NCBI GenBank assembly: GCA_023435565.1
Contig: JAEYRN010000017.1
Coordinates: 101,215-165,214, forward strand
Direction of reading: 5' to 3'
DNA length: 64,000 nucleotides
Origin: Bacillota bacterium
Lineage (GTDB): Bacteria > Bacillota > UBA4882 > UBA8346
Shown: positions 34,988 through 44,547 of the stretch, one piece after another
How positions within the stretch are numbered: the stretch's first letter is position 1
Layout: every line of letters starts with the position of its first letter
The notes under the pieces: generated by a model
What the model saw: the letters and a program-made list of their open reading frames with translations, nothing else
What the model was told of the DNA's origin: nothing
Databases searched by the model: none
Position numbers and translations under genes: made by a program

Positions 34988-36148
34988 CTAGATATCAACT
35001 AACAGCGAACTTATTACGCTATTACTCAACATAATTCCGGTATCGGTCAAGGCTAAATAAGGGCCATTTATGACTAACAATTTTTGGTCCAATAATTCGT
35101 TTATATGGGGACTAATTGTCAAATCAATACCATATTCGGTTTTATACTCCAAAAGATTTATCCCTTCGCGCAATCTTAATCCCAACATCAAAGCCTCAAT
35201 CGCCCTAGTCTTAAAGTCAAGCTTTTCCTTTTCTTTAATAATAGAGCCATTCCTATTAACGGCGTCAATATAATTCCAGGGTTCATCAATATTAACCCAA
35301 CGCTCATTATTAATAGTTGAATAAGCTCCTGCGCCGAACCCCAAATAATCGTTACTCCGCCAATAACTCAGGTTATGAACTGATTGGAAACCGGATCTGG
35401 CATAATTGGAAATCTCATATTGTTGATAACCTTTTTCAGGAAGGTAACCCATTGCCATACTCATCATATCAGCCACTTCATCATCAGTAGGAAGATCTAC
35501 CAGACCATGTTCAACGGCTGTGGCCAATTTGGTGCCGGGTTCCAGTTGTAACCCATAAGCCGAAATGTGTTCCGGCTTTAGAGAGGTAACCCGTTCTAAA
35601 GTCTCCTTCCAATCTTGAAGGTTCTGTCCGGGAAGGCCGAAAATTATATCGATCCCTAAGTTGTCAAAACCGGCAGTCCTCCCCGCTTCAAAAACGTTTA
35701 AAAAATCAACCCATGAATGAATTCTGCCGATACTCTTTAAGAGAATGTCTTGAAAGGCTTGGAGACCAATACTCAAGCGGTTAAATCCTATCGATTTTAA
35801 TAATAACAACTCAGGTCCTTTTATTGTCCCAGGGTTTATTTCAACCGTTATTTCAATATCTAGACTTAATCGAAAACGTTCTTTGATAAAATTTAATAAC
35901 TCAGCCAATAAATTAACCGAGAGATAGCTGGGGGTTCCGCCTCCAAAATAAATTGAACGGACCAATCGTTCTTCCGGAAGATAAATTTCAATTTCTGTCT
36001 TTAGAGCCTTGACATAAGGAACAATCAAGTTTTCCATACCACTGTATGAATTAAAGTCACAGTATGCGCACTTTTGTTTACAAAACGGGAGATGAAGATA
36101 GAGCGACAGCTGGTCTTTCAGCCGGAAAAACTCCCTTCTTATTTTCAA
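34988..36148 (-). CDS. hemW: Heme chaperone HemW (radical SAM)
   Basis: The 386-residue protein has SLYLHLPFCKQKCAYCDF with C23, C27, C30 (CxxxCxxC) and GGGTPSYL. The fourth Cys that precedes the motif's last residue in true HemN (CxxxCxxCxC) is absent, because F follows D here, so it is HemW rather than coproporphyrinogen oxidase. HemW binds heme and delivers it to client proteins. The position between lepA and hrcA is conserved in Firmicutes. The start is uncertain: TTG at 36148 has only a weak AGAAG upstream. Confidence 0.88.
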   Translation of the reverse strand: MKIRREFFRLKDQLSLYLHLPFCKQKCAYCDFNSYSGMENLIVPYVKALKTEIEIYLPEERLVRSIYFGGGTPSYLSVNLLAELLNFIKERFRLSLDIEITVEINPGTIKGPELLLLKSIGFNRLSIGLQAFQDILLKSIGRIHSWVDFLNVFEAGRTAGFDNLGIDIIFGLPGQNLQDWKETLERVTSLKPEHISAYGLQLEPGTKLATAVEHGLVDLPTDDEVADMMSMAMGYLPEKGYQQYEISNYARSGFQSVHNLSYWRSNDYLGFGAGAYSTINNERWVNIDEPWNYIDAVNRNGSIIKEKEKLDFKTRAIEALMLGLRLREGINLLEYKTEYGIDLTISPHINELLDQKLLVINGPYLALTDTGIMLSNSVISSLLVDI

Positions 36149-36280
36149 TATCTTCTGTGAAACACTATTTTTAGGTTTGACGCACGAATATAATTAAGGT
36201 ATTTTAGTAATATAATCCTTCACTAATTACAAACAAACCATAAATATTACAAAAAAATATATTGCGGAGGATATGCGTGC

Positions 36281-37141
36281 ATGGCGTTTTGCCTAGGCTC
36301 TAGAATCGTTAATAACCGGCCCCTTTCAGCCTATCTTCAGGAAGCGGTCCATTACTTCAAAGCAATTGAACTACATACCGACCCTCGTTGCTTATCTTCT
36401 CACTTTGCGTTTACCGCTCCTGAGAAGCAAACCATCAGGATTTATCAAGAACGCTTTAAATTCCGTTTAACTATGCACGCTCCTTTTGTCAATCTGCGTT
36501 TAGGTGCCTTGGACCAGGAAGAACGAATGGTTTCCATCAATATCTTCTTAAACACAATGTATCTAGCAGCTGATCTGGGAATTAGACTAATCACTTTTCA
36601 CCCCTGTACCATGGAACCGAAGGCCCCCGATAAATATTCCGAAACGCTATTATATGAAGAAGGCAGTATCGGGATGTTACTTCAAGAGGCAAAAAAGCTA
36701 GGGGTAACATTACTGATGGAAAATATGCCCCGTGACCCGCACTTTCACCCCGGTACCTGTGATGGTTCTAGATTTCAAGAACTTCTATGGCTTTTTCAAG
36801 AACCGGAATTCGGTCTAACGGTTGACGTTGGCCATGCCTTACAAGCCGGAGTGGCACCGGAAGCATTGTTGAAAATGGATCGGGTCAAACATTTTCACTT
36901 TCATGATAACGACCGTTCCGCCGATTTACATCAACCAGTCTCCGCCAACCAAGACTGGTGGAAAAAACTACTTAAAAACATTTCCAAAAAGTTTCCCGAT
37001 GCAATCGGCATTTTAGAAATGGGCCGATTAGAAGAACAAATCGAGAGCCTAAACCTACTCTCCGGTCGTCCAGCCAAAAGCTCAAAACTCCTTAATAAAC
37101 ACGAACCAATCATTCCGCCGATTATCGGGACCGACCTGTGA
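36281..37141 (+). CDS. Xylose isomerase-like TIM barrel protein
   Basis: The 286-residue protein resembles sugar phosphate isomerases/epimerases and endonuclease IV-type barrels: IELHTDP, LTMHAPFVNLRLG, ITFHPCTM, LLMENMPRDPHFHPG, LTVDVGHALQAG and HFHFHDNDRS. These His, Glu and Asp residues form the usual metal site at strand ends. The substrate is unknown. It is on the plus strand between the opposite-facing hemW and lepA genes, breaking a conserved neighbourhood, so it may have been inserted. GGAGG lies 10 bp before the ATG. Confidence 0.8.
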   Translation: MAFCLGSRIVNNRPLSAYLQEAVHYFKAIELHTDPRCLSSHFAFTAPEKQTIRIYQERFKFRLTMHAPFVNLRLGALDQEERMVSINIFLNTMYLAADLGIRLITFHPCTMEPKAPDKYSETLLYEEGSIGMLLQEAKKLGVTLLMENMPRDPHFHPGTCDGSRFQELLWLFQEPEFGLTVDVGHALQAGVAPEALLKMDRVKHFHFHDNDRSADLHQPVSANQDWWKKLLKNISKKFPDAIGILEMGRLEEQIESLNLLSGRPAKSSKLLNKHEPIIPPIIGTDL

Positions 37142-37178
37142 ATAATTTAATTCAAAATGTTATCAAAAATGTTGTCAA

Positions 37179-37199
37179 GGGCGATTCAATGAATCGCCC
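37179..37199. terminator. Hairpin between convergent genes
   Basis: GGGCGATTC (37179-37187) and GAATCGCCC (37191-37199) form a 9-bp stem with a 3-nt loop between the TIM-barrel gene and lepA. It resembles a widespread GGGCGATTC-type dispersed palindrome and may serve as a terminator for both. Confidence 0.65.
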
Positions 37200-37230
37200 C
37201 TACACATTCCTGCATCTATATTCCCCTTCA

Positions 37231-39030
37231 TCAATCTTCGATCTTTAATACGGCTAAAAAGGCTTCCTGGGGGACCTCAACCGTTCCCAATTGTTTCATC
37301 CTTTTTTTACCTTCTTTTTGCTTCTCAAGGAGTTTCCGCTTTCGGGTAATATCTCCACCGTAACACTTGGCCAGTACGTCCTTACGCATGGCTTTCACGG
37401 TTTCTCTGGCAATTACCTTAGTCCCTATCGTCGCTTGGATTGGGACTTCAAACATCTGTCGCGGAATAATTTCCTTTAGCTTTTCAGTTAGCTGTTTTCC
37501 GCGCTGATATGATTTGTCCCGGTGAACAATAGCCGATAAAGCATCTACCGCTTTACTGTTAAGAAGAATATCCAGTTTTACCAGGTTTGACTCTCGATGA
37601 TCAGTATATTCATAGTCCAAAGAAGCATATCCCCGGGAACGTGATTTTAGTTTGTCAAAAAAGTCCAATATGATTTCGGATAAAGGCAGATCATAAGTGA
37701 GCATTACCCTTGTTTCCGTTAAATATTCCATATTTACAAACTGGCCTCGCTTATCTTGACAAAGCTCCATTACTGTTCCTACATAGTCGTTTGGTAAAAT
37801 AATAGTGGCCTTAACATAGGGTTCCTCCAGATGGTCCAAGTAATTGGAAGCCGGTAATTCGGCAGGATTGGAAATCTGTTTCATACTGCCGTCAGTCAAA
37901 AACACCTTGTAAACAACACTAGGGGCGGTGGCAATCAAACTTAAATCGTACTCTCGTTCCAACCGTTCCTGAACTATTTCCATATGCAACAGCCCTAAAA
38001 AGCCACAGCGGAAACCGAAACCTAAAGCAGCAGAATTCTCCGGTTCAAAGACCAGTGAGGCATCGTTAAGTTTTAACTTTTCTAAAGCGTCGCGCAATTC
38101 TCCATATTCGGCATTGTCAACCGGATATAAACCGCAATAGACCATAGGCTGGACCGGACGGTAGCCAGGCAAGGGGGTAATTGCGGAGTTGTCTACCAAA
38201 GTAATTGTATCGCCCACTTGTACGTCTTTGACATTTTTCATGGAAGCGATTACAAAACCCACTTCACCGGCGGATAATTCTTTAGCAGAGGTCATCACCG
38301 GCCTAAAAGTACCTAATTCCGTCACTTCAAATTCTTTATCAGTAGCCATCATCCGAATTCTTTGACCGACTGTCAGTTTGCCTTCAAAAAGCCGGACATA
38401 GGCAATAACTCCCCGATATGAGTCGAAGAGCGAATCGAAGATAAGAGCGCGTAAAGGCAAGCGCGGATCTCCGCTGGGCGGTTTGATTCGCTGCACAATC
38501 GCCTCTAAAATATCTTCCGTACCTAAACCGGTTTTAGCGCTAGACAGAATACACTCGTCGGGGTCAAGTCCGATGATTTCCTTAAGTTCATTTTTAACCC
38601 TATCCGGGTCAGCACTAGGTAAATCAACTTTATTAATGATTGGAATGATATCCAAGTCCTGTTCCAAAGCCAGATAAAGATTGGCGATAGTTTGGGCTTC
38701 CACACCCTGAGTGGCGTCAACCACCAACAAAGCACCATCGCAAGCCGCCAGCGAACGTGAAACCTCATAAGTGAAATCAACATGTCCCGGAGTATCGATT
38801 AAATTAAGCAAATATTTTTCGCCGTTCTTCGCTTTATATTCAAGCCGGACCGCTTGGGCTTTAATGGTAATACCCCGTTCCCGCTCCAAATCCATTGAAT
38901 CCAATACTTGTTCTGCCATTTCCCGCTGACTTAAAGCGCCGGTATATTCTAACAAACGATCGGCCAGAGTTGATTTACCGTGATCAATATGGGCGATAAT
39001 ACAAAAGTTTCTAATGTTGGTTTGAATCAA
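37231..39030 (-). CDS. lepA: Elongation factor 4 (LepA)
   Basis: The 599-residue GTPase has IAHIDHGKSTLADR (12 on), DTPGHVDFTYEVSRSLAACDG, NKVDLPSADP and the LepA-specific C-terminus (RQMFEVPIQATIGTKVIARETVKAMRKDVLAKCYGGD, KRKLLEKQKEGKKRMK; partial quotes). It can back-translocate or help ribosome assembly under stress. The TTG at 39030 follows GGAGGA at the right distance. It heads the lepA-hemW-hrcA neighbourhood. Confidence 0.97.
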   Translation of the reverse strand: MIQTNIRNFCIIAHIDHGKSTLADRLLEYTGALSQREMAEQVLDSMDLERERGITIKAQAVRLEYKAKNGEKYLLNLIDTPGHVDFTYEVSRSLAACDGALLVVDATQGVEAQTIANLYLALEQDLDIIPIINKVDLPSADPDRVKNELKEIIGLDPDECILSSAKTGLGTEDILEAIVQRIKPPSGDPRLPLRALIFDSLFDSYRGVIAYVRLFEGKLTVGQRIRMMATDKEFEVTELGTFRPVMTSAKELSAGEVGFVIASMKNVKDVQVGDTITLVDNSAITPLPGYRPVQPMVYCGLYPVDNAEYGELRDALEKLKLNDASLVFEPENSAALGFGFRCGFLGLLHMEIVQERLEREYDLSLIATAPSVVYKVFLTDGSMKQISNPAELPASNYLDHLEEPYVKATIILPNDYVGTVMELCQDKRGQFVNMEYLTETRVMLTYDLPLSEIILDFFDKLKSRSRGYASLDYEYTDHRESNLVKLDILLNSKAVDALSAIVHRDKSYQRGKQLTEKLKEIIPRQMFEVPIQATIGTKVIARETVKAMRKDVLAKCYGGDITRKRKLLEKQKEGKKRMKQLGTVEVPQEAFLAVLKIED

Positions 39031-39112
39031 ACAAATTCCTCCATATTAAAAAATGAACCAATTAATCGGTATTATATCATTTAGCTACTTAAGGAGCAAC
39101 AATTTCAAAAGG

Positions 39113-40441
39113 CTAATTGGAAACTGAAACCTTATTTCTTCCTTCTACTTTAGATTGGTAAGCCGCTTGGTCCGCTCTTTCAAAAAACCGCACGGCGCTT
39201 TCTCCTTGATAATCAGCTACACCAATACTAACCGTAATTTGAATAATCGAATTTTTGAACTCAATTTTTAATTGCTCCACGCTTTGTCGTAAACGTTCGG
39301 CAATAACTGAAGCTTCTGTTAGATTCGTCGATGGTAATAACAATGCAAATTCTTCTCCCCCGTAACGGCAGGCAATATCAATATTCCGTATTGATTTCGA
39401 AATTAAAACAGCAATTTTTCTTAGGGTCTCATCCCCGGCAAGATGTCCATAAGTGTCATTTACCTTTTTAAAATGGTCCAAGTCGGCCATGAGCAAAGAA
39501 AATGGTAAACCAAACCTGCGCGACCGGTTAATCTCCTTCGCCAACTCCTTTTTGAAGACATACCGGTTATTAAGTCCTGTAAGCGGATCTATTGTAGCCA
39601 TAGCTTTTGTTTCTTCATTAAGGAGGATCCTATCGATTACCAGCTCTAATTGAGTAGAAACTTTAGTCAATAAATCAAGTTCCTTTGGAGAAAGCGGCGC
39701 TCCGGGTTTTTGAAATATTAATAGATACCCGGTTGAACGGCCTTCTATTTTTATCGGCCTAATTATCAGAAAGTTTGTTTCATCCACCAACATTTCCTGC
39801 TGTTTTTCCAGATAATCAAAACCGGGTCGGTATGGTTCAAAGCCGGAACTTGTCCATTGAAAATGGCTACTCTCGATAATAAGTTCAACCGCTCCAATTC
39901 TCGGTAAGGCTTTAATCAAAGCAGCGGAAAATTTATCGAAAACGGTATTAACTTCGGTTTCCAAAGCCAAGGTTTGAAAGAGAATTAAGATATTTTCATA
40001 TTCGGAATCAATCCAGGAACGAGTGGTATTGGCTAGTCTTTCACATAGGATTTTCGATAAGTTAAACAATATTTTCGCCGCAGTTTGGGGTAACTTAACG
40101 ATTAACTCTTGGAGAAAAGATTCGGTAATTTCTAAAACCTCTAATTCTTCAATTGCAACAACATCTGCTGTTCGGAGTGTTTTGGCAACAAAGGCTATCT
40201 CTCCGAATATTTGCCCTATATGAAATTTGGCTAGTACCTGACGAGAACCCCCAATAGTTGTTTCAACCCTTACCGAACCGGAAATGATTACAAACATTTC
40301 ATTTCCATCATCCCCAGCTCGAAAGACGTATTCACCCGCTTTCAGTTTCAACACTTTCCCAGCGCAAATCGCTTGAATAATTTCCGCGCTGTTTAAACCT
40401 TTGAACAAAGGAATTTCCGACCATTTAAGATCGTTATTCAT
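39113..40441 (-). CDS. cNMP-binding domain - sensor - GGDEF diguanylate cyclase
   Basis: The 442-residue protein has a CAP-type cNMP-binding domain (about 10-125; VISGSVRVETT, GQIFGEIAFVAKTLRTADVV), a middle region that looks GAF-like (about 150-275) and a GGDEF domain with TIDPLTGLNNRYVF, DHFKKVNDTYGHLAGD, RYGGEEF and an RNID inhibitory-site motif placed as in PleD. It should make cyclic di-GMP with product inhibition, possibly in response to another nucleotide. It lacks membrane segments. The ATG at 40441 with GGGGTG upstream is preferred to GTG 40450. Confidence 0.88.
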   Translation of the reverse strand: MNNDLKWSEIPLFKGLNSAEIIQAICAGKVLKLKAGEYVFRAGDDGNEMFVIISGSVRVETTIGGSRQVLAKFHIGQIFGEIAFVAKTLRTADVVAIEELEVLEITESFLQELIVKLPQTAAKILFNLSKILCERLANTTRSWIDSEYENILILFQTLALETEVNTVFDKFSAALIKALPRIGAVELIIESSHFQWTSSGFEPYRPGFDYLEKQQEMLVDETNFLIIRPIKIEGRSTGYLLIFQKPGAPLSPKELDLLTKVSTQLELVIDRILLNEETKAMATIDPLTGLNNRYVFKKELAKEINRSRRFGLPFSLLMADLDHFKKVNDTYGHLAGDETLRKIAVLISKSIRNIDIACRYGGEEFALLLPSTNLTEASVIAERLRQSVEQLKIEFKNSIIQITVSIGVADYQGESAVRFFERADQAAYQSKVEGRNKVSVSN

Positions 40442-40609
40442 TAAGAGCACCCCGTTTTCGATAAACTAAACAAAGTTGTTCAAGTTAAAAAAATTTGAAA
40501 TACGGAAGGCGGAAAGAAGCATACTCATATCATTAATATTGAAAAAGGTCGCCCCAATCTTCTTTAGCGGCAACCCCTAAATATCATATCATATCTTTTA
40601 GATAGTCGT

Positions 40610-40674
40610 CCACGTCAATCTCCGATTGACACAAGCGAAATTCATAAAATGAATTGACGTGGATCGACAAGCGT
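40610..40674. repeat. Dispersed inverted-repeat element (uninterrupted copy)
   Basis: CCACGTCAAT (40610-40619) pairs with ATTGACGTGG (40653-40662), enclosing GTCAAT/ATTGAC and AATTCAT/ATGAATT hairpins; GATCGACAAGCG follows. The same sequence, interrupted by a 180-bp insert, lies on the other strand at 5088-5327. Confidence 0.75.
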
Positions 40675-40698
40675 CAATATCATTTTCAGAAATTTAAT

Positions 40699-41424
40699 TT
40701 AAACCATACTTCTTACATGTTGAAAGAGGTCAATGGTCTGTTCAAATAACCAAGGAATAATCCCTAATAAATGTAAAGCTTCATAAATAAAAAGCAACGC
40801 TAAGAAAAACAAAAATAATCCACAGATGAACAATAACCAATGGTAGGCCTTGTCGGAGATAAACCGACGCCCTTTAACCAATGCTCCCGATACAAAACTA
40901 TACCACCCCAGGTCGGATAGGATATGCCCAATATAAAAACAAACGACCCCAACCCAACCAAACTTGAGAGCCTGAGTAATCATAGCCAGTCCAACCATTA
41001 CCCACCACATTAACCAATAAGGATTGCTAATCGAAATGACCATCCCAGCCAAAACCGGATTTAAATCTGTCATTTTCACCGCCGGAACAGTTTCAGTGGC
41101 TGCGGCAATCTCCAGGGATGAAGAAATACTTCCTTTCCTACTCTCTTTAAAAATCAGATCATAACCCATCCAAACAAGCATTATTCCACCCAATAGCCCA
41201 ACTATAATCCTAGTTGTCGGGAGCTGTATAAAACGGCCTAGTCCCAAAATTAATCCTAAGATCAAAACAGCTTCTAAAATTGCGTGCCCCAACACCAATT
41301 TTGGGCCAATCCAAAAACCCTTTTTACAAGTAAGTTGAACATTATAGGTTAAAAGCGGGCCAGGGGCTATCGCCCCCGATAATCCCACTAAAAACGCTTG
41401 CCCGAAAATTTGAAGCAAATCCAT
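40699..41424 (-). CDS. LysE-family exporter
   Basis: The 241-residue membrane protein begins LLQIFGQAFLVGLSGAIAPGPLLTYNVQ, the LysE/RhtB signature (Gly-rich, APGP), and has about six membrane segments. The loop KESRKGSISSSLEIAAATETVPAVKM separates the two halves; ISNPYWLMWWVMVG is the second conserved block. Such proteins export amino acids or related small molecules. GGGAG precedes the ATG. It is 9 bp downstream of murJ, so the two are co-transcribed. Confidence 0.85.
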   Translation of the reverse strand: MDLLQIFGQAFLVGLSGAIAPGPLLTYNVQLTCKKGFWIGPKLVLGHAILEAVLILGLILGLGRFIQLPTTRIIVGLLGGIMLVWMGYDLIFKESRKGSISSSLEIAAATETVPAVKMTDLNPVLAGMVISISNPYWLMWWVMVGLAMITQALKFGWVGVVCFYIGHILSDLGWYSFVSGALVKGRRFISDKAYHWLLFICGLFLFFLALLFIYEALHLLGIIPWLFEQTIDLFQHVRSMV

Positions 41425-41433
41425 AGTACTCCC

Positions 41434-43023
41434 TCATAGCTTCTTTTTAAATAATTTACCTTTTACTAAACGAATGGACATTGCTAATTCATCCATTTTT
41501 AAGAACCATGCGGTTGCGAAAAAAGCTAACATTCCCACCGTCATTCCCACAATTACTATCACAGCCGCTTCCAAATGGCCGTTTAATCCTATTCGGCCAC
41601 TAAATATACCGGTATATTGTGCGGTCAAAAAAACAGCCAGTCCCATTGCTAAAGAAGCCGTTAATGTTTTTATAAAAGATTTCATAATACCATGACCCCT
41701 AATCCCTCCAATTTTACGGCGGAGGATCTCCATTAAAAGCAACATGTTGATAAAACCCATGATTGAAAATGAAAGGGCGAACCCCCCAACACCCAACCTG
41801 GTGTATTTGAGAAAGATCCAATTCAGTAAAATACTGATGGAAACAGAAAAAATACTGACTATAACCGGAGTGAGAGTATCCTGTAACGCATAAAAAGCTC
41901 TTGGCAGCATTAATATAGCCGCATGGGCAAAGAGGGCCAAACTATAAAAGAGTAACGCATAAGCGGTCAAAGCCGTATCATGGGGAGTGAATTTTTGTCC
42001 TTCAAACAGTAACTTGACTATCGGTTCTCTCAAGATAATCAAACCTATTGCCGCAGGCAGCATTAGGAAAAAAATGGAACGCAGCGACAAAGCAAGAGTG
42101 TCCTTAAATGAATCCATCTTTTTTTCCGCTACCAACCCTGAGAGTAACGGAAAAAACGCCATTGCGATTCCGGCTGCAAAAATACCGATGGGCAACAAAA
42201 TCAACCGATTGGCGAAACGGAGGGCGGTAATGCTTCCTTCCGGCAAAGATGACGCCATTATATTGGTAATCCACAAATTGACTTGGGTAGCTGAAAGTCC
42301 GACTAAAGCAGGTACCATTAACACCAACATTCGCCGAAATCCGGGATTGCTTAACTCAATATAACCGAAACGGTACCGACCGCCGCCTATCTTCCTTAGA
42401 AATATCGTTTGAATCAGAAAATTTCCTATAGCTCCAACTACTACCCCGATTGCCATTCCTATAATTCCATAACGCGGGCCCAACCAAAAAGCCCCAAAGA
42501 TAATTGCAATATTATAAAAGACCGGACCAAGCGCGGGCGCTAAAAAATGTTTGTAGGAGTTTAATACCCCTCCCATTAACCCGGCCAAAGCGGTAAAGCA
42601 AACCGCCGGAAACATAATCCGGGTAAGTTTGACCAATAAAAGCATTTTATCGGCTTTAAAACTTGGCGCTTCCCATAAGGCGACACCCTTGGAAAATATC
42701 ATTCCCAAAACAGTAAAAGCGGCCAACAATATTATAGTGATATTTATAAAGGTACTGGCGACTTTCCAGCCTTCCTCTTCCTCTCCTTTAGCTAAATATT
42801 CGGTAAAAATCGGAATGAAAGCGGCGGAAAGAGCGCCACCCACCAGAAGATAGTACATGATATCCGGAATAACAAAAGCGGCAATAAAAGAATCGGTTTC
42901 AAACCGACTAAAAAGGCGACCCGATAGGTTTTCTCTAATAAACCCCAGAATCCGGCTGATTAAAAATAAAAATGAAATCATTCCTGCCGCTTTGGCAGCT
43001 CTTTCCATGACATTATCAGTCAT
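41434..43023 (-). CDS. murJ: Lipid II flippase MurJ
   Basis: The 529-residue protein has about 14 membrane segments and MurJ/MviN blocks: ILGFIRENLSGRLFSRFETDSFIAAFVIPD (split quote), GGALSAAFIPIFTEYL, PAVCFTALAGLMGGVLNSY and LLPIGIFAAGIAMAFFPLLS. It moves lipid-linked peptidoglycan precursors across the membrane. AAGGGG precedes the ATG at 43023. LysE-type exporter follows directly. Confidence 0.92.
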   Translation of the reverse strand: MTDNVMERAAKAAGMISFLFLISRILGFIRENLSGRLFSRFETDSFIAAFVIPDIMYYLLVGGALSAAFIPIFTEYLAKGEEEEGWKVASTFINITIILLAAFTVLGMIFSKGVALWEAPSFKADKMLLLVKLTRIMFPAVCFTALAGLMGGVLNSYKHFLAPALGPVFYNIAIIFGAFWLGPRYGIIGMAIGVVVGAIGNFLIQTIFLRKIGGGRYRFGYIELSNPGFRRMLVLMVPALVGLSATQVNLWITNIMASSLPEGSITALRFANRLILLPIGIFAAGIAMAFFPLLSGLVAEKKMDSFKDTLALSLRSIFFLMLPAAIGLIILREPIVKLLFEGQKFTPHDTALTAYALLFYSLALFAHAAILMLPRAFYALQDTLTPVIVSIFSVSISILLNWIFLKYTRLGVGGFALSFSIMGFINMLLLMEILRRKIGGIRGHGIMKSFIKTLTASLAMGLAVFLTAQYTGIFSGRIGLNGHLEAAVIVIVGMTVGMLAFFATAWFLKMDELAMSIRLVKGKLFKKKL

Positions 43024-43078
43024 TATGGCGACCCCTTTCCGGGTTGACTATAACATTTCCTTTGAATTAGCGGTATAG

Positions 43079-43411
43079 TTATTCACCATTATTTTCGGAA
43101 CTCCTTCTCAGGTCTGTTTTTTTAAACCGGATCTGAAGCCGAGGCGCAAATGAAAAAGAGACTAATCCCCGGCTGGTTTTAACTATCCATTGATCATCCC
43201 CCGGTATTAGTTGTAACGGAAATTTAAACTTAATTACTTCAACCGAATCTCCCAACCGTAGCCGAACCCCAGCCGGAATTAATCGACAACTGAAATCGGC
43301 ATTATCGGCGGTTAAAATTGAGCCCAAGTTGGAAAAGACAATATAATAACCCAAGCTCAAAAAAATGAGCACCCACAATAAAATCAAGCTAATCCTGGCT
43401 AATAGTTTCAT
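43079..43411 (-). CDS. Membrane-anchored protein of unknown function
   Basis: The 110-residue protein has one N-terminal membrane segment (about 5-27) and a beta-rich outside domain (ADFSCRLIPAGVRLRLGDSVEVIKF..LIPGDDQWIVKTSRGLVSFSF). No family is recognised. It lies 55 bp upstream of murJ on the same strand, so a link with envelope growth is possible but only positional. The ribosome site (GGCGGG) is modest. Confidence 0.6.
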   Translation of the reverse strand: MKLLARISLILLWVLIFLSLGYYIVFSNLGSILTADNADFSCRLIPAGVRLRLGDSVEVIKFKFPLQLIPGDDQWIVKTSRGLVSFSFAPRLQIRFKKTDLRRSSENNGE

Positions 43412-43505
43412 TTTTTCCCGCCTTCGTGGTAAAAATGATGTTTTAGTTGACTTGCGTTTTTATTCATGTCCTAACTTGGCTTATTTTCTTCGAAGTCCAA
43501 ACCCG

Positions 43506-43617
43506 ACCCTATCTTAAAGGGAACCTGTCGTGGTTCCTTGGCTTTAAAATTAGGATTCGAAGGCTAAATCTCTACATTGGCTTACAATTCCAGCCAATTC
43601 CCTTTAAGGGGAAGGGT
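43506..43617. repeat. ACCCTATC...AGGGT terminal-inverted-repeat element, copy A
   Basis: A 112-bp segment bounded by ACCCTATC-TTAAAGGGAA and its near-complement TTCCCTTTAAGGGGAAGGGT. The two copies at 47.5 and 48.5 kb have the same kind of ends and nearly the same length but unrelated middles. Confidence 0.65.
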
Positions 43618-43675
43618 CGCTTTAGACGACAGCTTGGACTTGCAGGAGTATTTACTGTAGTAGAATCAAAACTAA

Positions 43676-43773
43676 GGAAGCGCTGATTAATCCGATTTTA
43701 TGCGAGCAAATATGCGGTAGTAGGCATTTTGCGAAGCACAAAATCGTCACTTATTCAATTAATCAACGCTTCC
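43676..43773. repeat. 98-bp element with 16-bp inverted ends
   Basis: GGAAGCGCTGATTAAT (43676-43691) pairs with ATTAATCAACGCTTCC (43758-43773; one G-U), with an inner GATTTT..TGC/GCA..AAAATC pairing. Its right end is directly next to the stop codon of the following minus-strand gene. Confidence 0.6.
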
Positions 43774-44445
43774 CTAAAACTGAAAAGCATTATCAAACCT
43801 TTTATAGCCTATCGTTTTCCACGTCTCCAATATCACATCTACCACAGCCATCCAGTGGGCGGAGGATACCGGAGGTTTTATAAAGTTTAGCCGATATAGA
43901 GAATTATCTCGGGAAGATATTTGAACCAACTGAAACAAAGGCAATTCCGGACGATAGTTTACAAGATTCTTAAAAAGGATGGCTGCCGACGTTTTTGGAA
44001 TTGTAAAAACAATACTGAAACCAACCGAATCCTCCAAGCCGGTTTCTTTGTCCAATCCAATTAAAAATTGCTGTTCATTTATTAATGATATTATTTGATT
44101 TGATTTTAGCCAATCTTGACTGGGGACCGAATAATGTACAACCCAAGCTTTTCCTTGGATTCTTCCTTTAATTTGTTCAACTAAATTTAGATAATGAATT
44201 TCCCTGTCGGCGACAAAGCTGGTTAAGACAACCGGTAACCTGCTAGGCTTAACAATTACTTCCCGGCTCTCCTGTGATTTAATTAAACCAACCTCTGCCA
44301 ACCCGCTTGAAAAATCATTAACAATAAAACGGGTTAACTTCGACAAATCAAACCTACTACCTAAAAATCCGAATAAACCCAAACCAAAAAAAATGGCCCC
44401 GTAAAATATGTAAACCTTGTTCCAGCCGTTTAATTGGATTTGCAT
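43774..44445 (-). CDS. Membrane-anchored protein of unknown function near gpr
   Basis: The 223-residue protein has one N-terminal membrane segment (about 11-28) and an alpha/beta outside region (VVLTSFVADREIHYLNLVEQIKGRIQGKAWVVHYSVP in part, FSIVFTIPKTSAAILFKNLV). I do not recognise the family. It lies about 100 bp downstream of the spore protease gene on the same strand, which suggests but does not show a spore or envelope role. GGGAG lies 10 bp before the ATG. Confidence 0.6.
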   Translation of the reverse strand: MQIQLNGWNKVYIFYGAIFFGLGLFGFLGSRFDLSKLTRFIVNDFSSGLAEVGLIKSQESREVIVKPSRLPVVLTSFVADREIHYLNLVEQIKGRIQGKAWVVHYSVPSQDWLKSNQIISLINEQQFLIGLDKETGLEDSVGFSIVFTIPKTSAAILFKNLVNYRPELPLFQLVQISSRDNSLYRLNFIKPPVSSAHWMAVVDVILETWKTIGYKRFDNAFQF

Positions 44446-44547
44446 TGCCGATCATCTCCCGGCAAAAGCTATGATCCAATGTTTCGATTTAGAACATACT
44501 TTTTAGATCCATTACCCGTTATGCGTTAAACGTTATGCGTAACGGTT

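Larger units (their letters stand above)
43412..43773. other. Gene-free interval holding two inverted-repeat elements
   Basis: About 360 bp between two minus-strand genes. It is largely filled by the elements at 43506-43617 and 43676-43773. No supported ORF. Confidence 0.6.

Noticed and set aside
34988..36148. HemN coproporphyrinogen III oxidase
   Set aside because: The motif is CxxxCxxC followed by DF, without the extra Cys of HemN; context and sequence fit HemW.
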